In this document: in pieces, positions 57,546 through 64,000 of the stretch | How the letters are laid out: every line of letters begins with the position of its first letter | Numbering within the stretch: position 1 is the first letter of the stretch | From: Alopecurus myosuroides | Lineage: Eukaryota; Streptophyta; Magnoliopsida; Poales; Poaceae | Reading direction: 5' to 3' | Length of the DNA: 64,000 bases | Assembly (NCBI GenBank): GCA_028641055.1 | Contig: CM054060.1 | Location: forward strand, 311,784,949-311,848,948 | Program-made: the position numbers and the translations under genes | The notes under the pieces: model-generated | Told to the model about the DNA's origin: nothing | Seen by the model: only the letters and a program-made list of their open reading frames with translations | The model's database searches: none

Positions 57546-58677
57546 CCACCGCGCGGCGGCGGGAGGGCGCCCTCCACCGCCGCCAGCAGCCCCCCTCCGC
57601 CCTCTCCGACCCTCCCTCCCCCGCCGCTGCCAAGGGCGCGACCGAGAAAAGCTTGGTCGTCGCCGGCGGCGGGGGGGGAGTCCCAACCCTCTTCTCGTTG
57701 GGGTATGGCGGCGCGGTAGCCGTGCCCTTCCGCCAGGGCGTGGTGTCGCCGGGCACCACGGTGGCGCATCACTCCGGCGACGGTGTGCAGCGGCGCGGCG
57801 ATCGGCGGGTCGAGTGGGATCCGATCTTGGATCCCATGTCGGCGTTTTGGTGGTGGAGATCGGTTTCTGCCGCCCTCGGCGCTGGTGAAGACTCGATCTC
57901 CGGGCGGCGGCCGGACCTGTGTGCGAGAGCGGGATGAAGGTTCGTGGACCAACCGGGTGAAAACCCTATCTTCGGCTGCCGGCCGGCGGCTGAGGTCGGT
58001 GATGGCGACACTTTGTGCCGTCTCCTTCTTGAAGGCATCGCCGTGGTGAAATCCCGTCCCACTCCGCTACCTCCGGGGGAAACCCTAGATCCATGGATCG
58101 GTTGATGGCGGCATCTTTGTGTCGTTTCTCTCTTGGGGGCATCAATCTTGGAGGTGCGCACAAGCCCGAGGGACCAGTGGAAGGGCGGGCGGTGTTGTTT
58201 CTACCGCTTCGATGGTGGCGAGTCTTGGCAGCGTGGCGCTGCGGGGACTCGGCAACGGATGCGGGATGAGGGACGCGCGCAGGTTGGTCTGACATGGTGT
58301 ATGCATTGATCACTGTCCTGAAGATGGGTGAGCGGAAGACGGTGGCGGCAACTTCTGGAGCGTGTACGTCGGTGTGCGCTGCGGAGTGTTGGACCTGTTG
58401 TGCCCCTTGCTCGCTATCGGGCGGCTTGGTGTGGCCTTCGGTTTTAGATGATGTGCGTTGGTGTGTTGTCAGGACATGCGGTCCTGTGCTTGGCCACCCC
58501 CTTCATTAGTCTTGTATGTAGCGAGATGTCGCTTTGTTAGTGGCTTCAGGATTAGTCGGTTCATGTATTCACTTGTAAGACTTGGTGGTTTCTGTATTCT
58601 TTTTAATAAAATCCGGCTGTGTGCATCATTTTGATGCAGAGGCCGGGGCTAGCCCTCCATTTCTAAAAAAAAAAAAC
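57546..58677 (+). mobile_element. Related GC-rich retroelement with LINE-type tail and poly-A
   Basis: It shares modules with the neighbour to the left (CCGGGTGAAAACCCT, GTCGTTTCTCTCTTGGGGGC). It ends with TAATAAAATCCGGCTGTGTGCATC, GATGCAGAGGCCGGGGCTAGCC and a poly-A run at 58664-58675, the usual 3' end of plant LINE-mobilised elements. The 5' limit is uncertain, since the left element inserted at or near it. No coding region supported. Confidence 0.55.
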
Positions 58678-59091
58678 AACATTGTCGTTTCTAAGCATTC
58701 TCGCACTTCATAAAAGGATGCAATGCGTCAATTCTTCACACATCTAGCTTCTTCACACATATTGTAGCAAGCTCTCCTTACCAACCTAGAAGCCCCACAA
58801 CAATATTAAAGTTACACAGCCCACAGTCTAGGCGACGCTACACGGGCGGGCTGCGAACCGTTTTGCTCCGGAAACTAGGGTTAGGCGATCGCCATGGCGA
58901 CTGCCTCTGTCTAGGGTTCGTAGCTCGATCTGAGGCGTGTTTGAGGGCACGATCTCCTTCTCTGGTACCTCTCTGCTGTCCCTGGCCCTTCCCGCGACGC
59001 TCCTCGGTCCTCTACGCTGACTCGGGGTGAACAAGGGGCTATCGTGGATAGCCGCCCGCCCTTGGTTGGTCACGAGTTCTTGAGGGTGTCG
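58678..59091 (+). other. Spacer and probable LINE 5' untranslated region
   Basis: The first 150 bases are AT-rich. From about 58,835 the sequence becomes GC-rich and leads into LINE ORF1. The exact 5' end of the LINE was not located. Confidence 0.45.
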
Positions 59092-60426
59092 ATGGCGGAT
59101 GCGGTAGGACCGATCAGCGGGGGCACCTCGGCGATGGCGGCTCCCCTCGGGAGTGTGGATGGATTGGGCGCGGTTTCTCCGGCGAGGGATCCCGCGACTG
59201 GATCCGATCATGTGTCGGACATGATGGGGCGACTACGGCTAACGGCGGCGGAGGCCACTGCGGTGGTTCTGGATGACGGGATCGGCGGTTCGCCGGTGCA
59301 CTCCAAGTGGGCGCTTGTGGGCAAAGTGCTAGCACCCAATAGGCTGCACATTAGCACGATCGCTGCTGCTCTGAGACCAGCGTGGGGAAACCCACGGGGG
59401 CTGCTTCTCAACCCGGCTGGGGACAACCTGTTCGTGGCCGAATTTGCAACGAAGGCGGACAAGGCTCGTGTGTTGGATGGCCCGCCTTGGGTTGTGGGAA
59501 AACATGCTGTTCTTCTTCGCGAGTTTGACGTGGATCTGAGACCGAAGGATATGAAATTCAATGGTATGAAAATCTGGGCTAGGATTCTTGATTTGCCGTT
59601 TGGGTACATGCACAAGACTCACGGCGCAACAATTGCTGCTTCACTGGGCATGGAGAGCTGTATCCCTATGGTGGATTGTGATGCTGCCGGCAAGTGCTGG
59701 GGGAGCTATATGAGGGTTAGGGTTGAGGTTGATATTGACAAACCGCTTATGCGGGGAGTCACGATCTTCTCTCAGCGCCGTAACGCGTCGGAATGGTTCG
59801 ATGTTCAATATGAACAATTGCCGCACTACTGTTACTCGTGTGGTATTGTTGGGCACTCCTCTGTTGAGTGCAAGACACCTGGTGATCGTGATGAATCGGG
59901 TAGACTACCGTATTCTGCTGATAGGCTCTGCGCACCGGATGATCGTAAGAAGATGCCGGGGCCGCGTTCGTCGAGTGACTCGGCCTCTGACCGTGGGAGA
60001 TCTTCCTCCCAGCCCGTGGAGCGCTCTGCTCCCTCTGCAGCTAGGAGTGGTGTGGCAGCGGATCCGAAGAAGAAGGGAGAGGCCGAGGTCTCGTCACCGG
60101 TCAAGAAGAGACCGCCCAGACGCACAGCTGCTAAGAACGGTAAGGGCAAGGAGAAGAGTACCGTCCAGGAGGACGGTATCACATCTGTGGGCAACAAAAG
60201 GAAATCACCCCTTGTATACCGTGCAAAAGGCAATGCCGAGGCAGCAACGGTGACTGATGACTCCCTAGCGCTCGTCATTCATCAGGGAGCTGCAAGGCAG
60301 GAAAGGGACCCGGGCCTGTCAGAGGAGGAACCGAGTTCAGACTCAAACAAAAAGCTCAAGAAGACGGACACTGATCGATCGGCGGATCTGGCGGGTACTG
60401 CAGTGCAGGCCCGCCGAACGCAATGA
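59092..60426 (+). CDS. LINE (L1 clade) ORF1 protein, DUF4283 and zinc knuckle
   Basis: Open for 444 codons from ATG 59092 to TGA 60424-60426. An earlier in-frame GTG at 59044 is unlikely as a start. Residues about 30-180 form the DUF4283 domain of plant LINE and retroelement gag-like proteins (SKWALVGKVLAPNRLH, GPPWVVGKHAVLLREF, WARILDLPFGYMHKTHG). A CX2CX4HX4C knuckle follows at 59830-59881 (CYSCGIVGHSSVEC). The rest is a basic, Ser/Pro/Lys-rich tail with several KKR/KRK patches. The protein binds LINE RNA in a ribonucleoprotein. Its stop overlaps the ORF2 start as ATGA, pointing to coupled translation. No damage seen. Confidence 0.88.
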   Translation: MADAVGPISGGTSAMAAPLGSVDGLGAVSPARDPATGSDHVSDMMGRLRLTAAEATAVVLDDGIGGSPVHSKWALVGKVLAPNRLHISTIAAALRPAWGNPRGLLLNPAGDNLFVAEFATKADKARVLDGPPWVVGKHAVLLREFDVDLRPKDMKFNGMKIWARILDLPFGYMHKTHGATIAASLGMESCIPMVDCDAAGKCWGSYMRVRVEVDIDKPLMRGVTIFSQRRNASEWFDVQYEQLPHYCYSCGIVGHSSVECKTPGDRDESGRLPYSADRLCAPDDRKKMPGPRSSSDSASDRGRSSSQPVERSAPSAARSGVAADPKKKGEAEVSSPVKKRPPRRTAAKNGKGKEKSTVQEDGITSVGNKRKSPLVYRAKGNAEAATVTDDSLALVIHQGAARQERDPGLSEEEPSSDSNKKLKKTDTDRSADLAGTAVQARRTQ

Positions 60427-63400
60427 GTCTACTCTGTTGGAACTGTCGTGGTCTCGGGACGGATGCGACAGTTGGAGAGCTTCGCTACATTGTGAAGGCT
60501 CATCGTCCCACCCTCCTCTTCCTCTCCGAAACTAAGATGTGTGAGGCTAGAGTGAGGGGTTTTATGTGGTCTCTTGGATATGCTAGTTGCTTTGCTTTGA
60601 GCAGTGATGGCCTTAGCGGTGGCTTGGCCCTTTTCTGGTTATCTACCACGGTTGTCTCCATTGAGGGTTTTAGCAAACGGTGCATTGATACCCTTGTTAC
60701 ACCGGAATCGGGGAGGACATGGAGAGCTACCTTTGTATATGGGGAACCCAAAAGAGAACTTCGGCATGAATTTTGGGCTCACCTTCGTTCTTTGAAGACA
60801 GGTTGGAATGGCCCATGGCTATGCTGTGGAGATTTTAATGAAGTACTCAATCAAGACGAACACATTGGTCCTCGAGACCGAACTGAGAAACAAATTGAGG
60901 CATTCCGTGATTGTTTACAAGACTGTGGTCTTATGGATCTTGGCTATGAGGGACCGAGATTTACTTGGTCCAATCGGCAGGGTGCTGACACGCATGTGCG
61001 AGTGAGACTAGACAGAGCTGTTGCAAATGATGAATTCACTCAGCTGTTTGATAGTTGTTCGGTGGAGAACATAATTACAACATCCTCCGATCACTATGCT
61101 ATACTAGTCTCACTATCTCTGTCTAGAGGGGCGCCGATCCCGGTGTCTCACGGCTTTCGTTACGAAGCAATGTGGCGCAAGGCCCCGGAATACAAGGAAA
61201 CTGTTGAAGCTTGCTGGTCCGAGTGTGGGTCTAGCCCCCCTTCCCTCCATTCCACGTGGGAGACGTTGAAAAGGATGGGGCCAGCGTTGAAGAAGTGGAG
61301 CCGTGCCTCTTTCGGCTCGATTCACAAAAGAATTCGGAATCTTGAACGGCAGCTCTCCTTTCTCCGTGGTCGCCCACTGTCCGAGCCTAGTCTCGAGGAG
61401 GAAAGGAGGATCGAGAGAGAACTCTGTGACCTGTTCGAGTGTGAGGAGATTATGGCCCGTCAAAGGTCGAGAGTAGAGTGGCTGCGGGAGGGAGACCGCA
61501 ATACGGCGTTTTTCCATGCCAAGGCATCTGCCCGCAGACGCACTAATAAAATCACCAAACTGACCCGAGATGATGGTTCTATGTGTGAATCACAGGGGGA
61601 GATCAAAGGTATGGTTCATAGCTTCTACGAACATCTTTTTTCTTCTGACCCGGGTGATTCAGTGGATGCAGTACTCAATACGATTCCGACTAAGGTCACA
61701 GCAGCGATGAACGATGATCTTTGCAAGCCTTATTCGGATGATGAGATTGGTATTGCGTTATTCCAAATGGGGCCAACAAAAGCCCCTGGACCGGATGGTT
61801 TCCCGGCGTTATTCTACCAAACGCATTGGGATTTTTTCAAGAGTGAAATTTGTAATGCTGTCAGGGGTTTTCTATGTGGAGGGGAGATTCCAGAGGGACT
61901 TTGTGACTCCATTATTGTTCTGATCCCTAAGGTTGCCAAGCCGAAACAACTCAAAAAATTTCGCCCTATTAGCTTGTGCAACGTGCTTTACAAGATCGCC
62001 TCCAAGGTTCTGGCAAACAGGCTTAAAGTGATTTTACCGGAGATTATCTCAGAGCAGCAGAGTGCTTTCGTCCCCGGCAGGTTGATCACGGATAATGCCT
62101 TGATTGCCTTCGAGTGCTTGCATACTATAAGGCAACAGAGTGCTAAAAGGCCGTTCTTTGCTTTGAAGATCGATATGATGAAGGCCTATGACAGGGTGGA
62201 GTGGCATTATCTTCATGGTTGTCTATGCAAGCTCGGTTTTGATCCCAGATGGATACAAACAGTGATGCGGTGTGTGACATGCGTCAGGTATGCGGTTCGT
62301 GTTAATGGTGAACTTACAGAACCAGTTGTTCCATCTAGAGGGATACGACAGGGAGATCCCATTAGCCCTTATTTATTTCTTCTGTGTACGGAAGGGTTGT
62401 CAAGTTTACTGCAACAACGGGAGGATCGAGGTGAGCTCTATGGTATTCGTAATGGAAGGCTCGGTCCCCCTATATCACATTTACTGTTTGCAGATGACAG
62501 CATTTTCTTCGCACGGAGTGATGATAAGAGTGTGGCTTCTCTCAAAAATACACTCAAGGTGTTTTGCGATGGATCTGGACAGAAGGTGAACTTGGAGAAA
62601 TCATCGGTTTTCTTTGGTCCACGATGCCCTGATCTTGTGAAGAGTACGGTTATGGATAGTCTGGAGGTTCACAGTGAGGCCCTTAATGATTTCTATCTAG
62701 GCATGCCAACGTCAGTGGCACGATCACCTACAGCTACTTTCAGCTTTCTCTTTGACAAGATTTGGAAATTCTTAAACGGTCTCTCAGGTAGACCATTATC
62801 AAGAGCAGGCAATGAAACACTTCTGAAGGCGGTTGTTCAGGCTATACCCACCTTTGTGATGAGTTGTTTTCAGTTGCCTCTAGCTACATGTGCGAAGATC
62901 AAGTCTATCATAGCTAACTGGTGGTGGGGGATGGAGGACGGAAAGAAAAAACTCCATTGGCGATCTTGGGATTGGCTATCCACACCGAAGGGGCTAGGTG
63001 GCATGGGTTTTCGCGATATAGCACTGTTTAACCAAGCCATGTTGGCTAAGCAAGGATGGAGATTACTTACGGTACCCGATTCCCTTTGTGCACGCGTGTT
63101 GAAGGGGAGGTACTTCCCTCTCACTGACTTCTGGCATGCCACGGCCCCGCGCTCGTCATCGCATGTGTGGCGCAGCATATTGCATGGAAGGGAGCTGCTG
63201 GCAAAGGGTATCCGTTGGGCTGTTGGCGATGGTGACTCGATCAAGATCACCGCAGACAATTGGATCCCTCGCTTCCCTCCGGACCGGCTGCAGCTATTGT
63301 CTCCGATCCCAGGTAACGCAAAAGTCAGATGTCTCCTTGATGATGATGCTTGCTCGTGGAACGAGGAAAACGTCCGTGCATTTTTTCCTCCGGAGGTGGT

Positions 63401-64000
63401 GTCAAGTATTTTGCAAATTCCAATTTCTCCGCATCTGGGAAGTGATTTTGCTTGCTGGCCCTTTACTCGCCATGGCACTTATAGTGTCAGATCGGGTTAC
63501 AACCTTGCCCGCTCGGCGAAATTCATACAGTGGAGGAGCAGGTCAGGTGTGGGGATCGGCTCTAACTGGATGAATAGTGAAAAACAGTGGAAAACTCTTT
63601 GGAGTATTTCGGCACCAGGGAAGATGAAGATACATTTGTGGAGATTCGCCCATAATTCTCTTCCTAGTGGTGTTCAGTTGCAAATTCGAGGGATACCGGA
63701 TACAGGACCGTGTGTGTTCTGTGATCGACTCGAAACGATTGAGCATTGCTTGCTCAACTGTCAGTTTGCCAGAGTGGTTTGGAGAGCAGTGAAACAACAT
63801 ATACACTTAAACCTGCAGCGCAAGGATTTTGCCTCCAACTTTCAGTGGCTCTTTGATTTCCTGGAGAGGGCTAACTCACTCCAGGCTACGACGCTAGCAG
63901 TAGTTTTCTGGCATATTTGGGAAGCTAGAAACAATTCTCGGAACTCTACTGGAAAACCTAACCCGAGTGGTACTGTGTCCAAGATTATTGCCTACATTGA
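60423..64000 (+). CDS. LINE (L1 clade) ORF2: endonuclease and reverse transcriptase, open to the window edge
   Basis: From ATG 60423 I read the frame codon by codon to 64000 (1,192 complete codons) without a stop or shift; it continues past the edge. Residues 1-230 are an AP-type endonuclease (MSLLCWNCRGLG, FLSETK, LCCGDFNEVLNQDEHIG, SSDHYAILV). Residues about 480-760 are the RT: PTKAPGPDGFP, FRPISLCNVLYKIASKVL, QSAFVPGRLITDNALI, LKIDMMKAYDRVEW, GIRQGDPISPYLF and catalytic FADD at 62487-62498. Near residue 1060 starts a zf-RVT domain (WSISAPGKMKIHLW, CVFC, HCLLNC). An RNase H-like end may follow outside. The enzyme nicks DNA and primes cDNA synthesis at the nick. All key residues I can check are present. 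Confidence 0.92.
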   Translation, partial: MSLLCWNCRGLGTDATVGELRYIVKAHRPTLLFLSETKMCEARVRGFMWSLGYASCFALSSDGLSGGLALFWLSTTVVSIEGFSKRCIDTLVTPESGRTWRATFVYGEPKRELRHEFWAHLRSLKTGWNGPWLCCGDFNEVLNQDEHIGPRDRTEKQIEAFRDCLQDCGLMDLGYEGPRFTWSNRQGADTHVRVRLDRAVANDEFTQLFDSCSVENIITTSSDHYAILVSLSLSRGAPIPVSHGFRYEAMWRKAPEYKETVEACWSECGSSPPSLHSTWETLKRMGPALKKWSRASFGSIHKRIRNLERQLSFLRGRPLSEPSLEEERRIERELCDLFECEEIMARQRSRVEWLREGDRNTAFFHAKASARRRTNKITKLTRDDGSMCESQGEIKGMVHSFYEHLFSSDPGDSVDAVLNTIPTKVTAAMNDDLCKPYSDDEIGIALFQMGPTKAPGPDGFPALFYQTHWDFFKSEICNAVRGFLCGGEIPEGLCDSIIVLIPKVAKPKQLKKFRPISLCNVLYKIASKVLANRLKVILPEIISEQQSAFVPGRLITDNALIAFECLHTIRQQSAKRPFFALKIDMMKAYDRVEWHYLHGCLCKLGFDPRWIQTVMRCVTCVRYAVRVNGELTEPVVPSRGIRQGDPISPYLFLLCTEGLSSLLQQREDRGELYGIRNGRLGPPISHLLFADDSIFFARSDDKSVASLKNTLKVFCDGSGQKVNLEKSSVFFGPRCPDLVKSTVMDSLEVHSEALNDFYLGMPTSVARSPTATFSFLFDKIWKFLNGLSGRPLSRAGNETLLKAVVQAIPTFVMSCFQLPLATCAKIKSIIANWWWGMEDGKKKLHWRSWDWLSTPKGLGGMGFRDIALFNQAMLAKQGWRLLTVPDSLCARVLKGRYFPLTDFWHATAPRSSSHVWRSILHGRELLAKGIRWAVGDGDSIKITADNWIPRFPPDRLQLLSPIPGNAKVRCLLDDDACSWNEENVRAFFPPEVVSSILQIPISPHLGSDFACWPFTRHGTYSVRSGYNLARSAKFIQWRSRSGVGIGSNWMNSEKQWKTLWSISAPGKMKIHLWRFAHNSLPSGVQLQIRGIPDTGPCVFCDRLETIEHCLLNCQFARVVWRAVKQHIHLNLQRKDFASNFQWLFDFLERANSLQATTLAVVFWHIWEARNNSRNSTGKPNPSGTVSKIIAYI

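Noticed and set aside
56186..57937. Long GC-rich frames in both directions
   Set aside because: Several overlapping frames of similar length without domains are expected from the GC content. The unit is a TSD-flanked retroelement.

Overview
This window is nuclear DNA from a grass, probably a pooid or Triticeae-type genome. The reasons are introns with plant splice sites, a Stowaway MITE with CTCCCTCCGTCTC-type ends, grass-type Helitron ends (CTAG preceded by a hairpin), L1-clade plant LINEs, and Ty3/gypsy remains that include a coiled-coil extra ORF antisense to pol. No bacterial gene layout, rRNA, tRNA gene or CRISPR array was seen. Almost all of the sequence is mobile or viral in origin.

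Layout. 1-9,583: degenerate Ty3/gypsy material, comprising an LTR-like region, an antisense coiled-coil ORF, an integrase end, a gag fused to it out of context, and one well-defined 1.08-kb LTR with its primer site. 12,284-20,574: a nearly full-length (about 8.3 kb) endogenous pararetrovirus, copy 1, plus strand. 20,575-25,003: Helitron remains. 25,560-30,750: a multi-exon host-type gene cut off in its sixth coding exon. 30,752-41,126: a pararetroviral cluster made of a partial plus-strand copy 2, a nearly full-length minus-strand copy 3 joined to it tail to tail, and a fragment (copy 4) joined to copy 3 in genome order. 41,174-42,150: a 5'-truncated LINE. 42,369-56,021: apparently nested Helitrons that contain a Stowaway MITE and a 1,063-bp hAT-like element with perfect ends and target duplication. 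56,130-58,677: two GC-rich non-autonomous retroelements. 59,092-64,000: a LINE whose ORF1 and ORF2 are both open, ORF2 running off the right edge.

The main object of interest is the pararetrovirus. Its order is promoter, long leader, initiator-Met tRNA primer site, ORF1 without an ATG, small ORF2, ORF3 polyprotein (movement, coat with the CX2CX11CX2CX4CX2C motif, protease, reverse transcriptase, RNase H), then ORF4. ORF4 is reached by an ATGA overlap and has a splice-acceptor-like sequence just before it. This is the Badnavirus/Tungrovirus plan, closest in layout to Tungrovirus. ORF4 carries what looks like a viroplasmin (Cauli_VI) domain. The copies share several stops and one frame break and also have private ones, so they descend from an already defective progenitor. 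Copies 2 and 3 form a 1.77-kb inverted repeat that could make double-stranded RNA. All calls come from reading the sequence; no database search was run.
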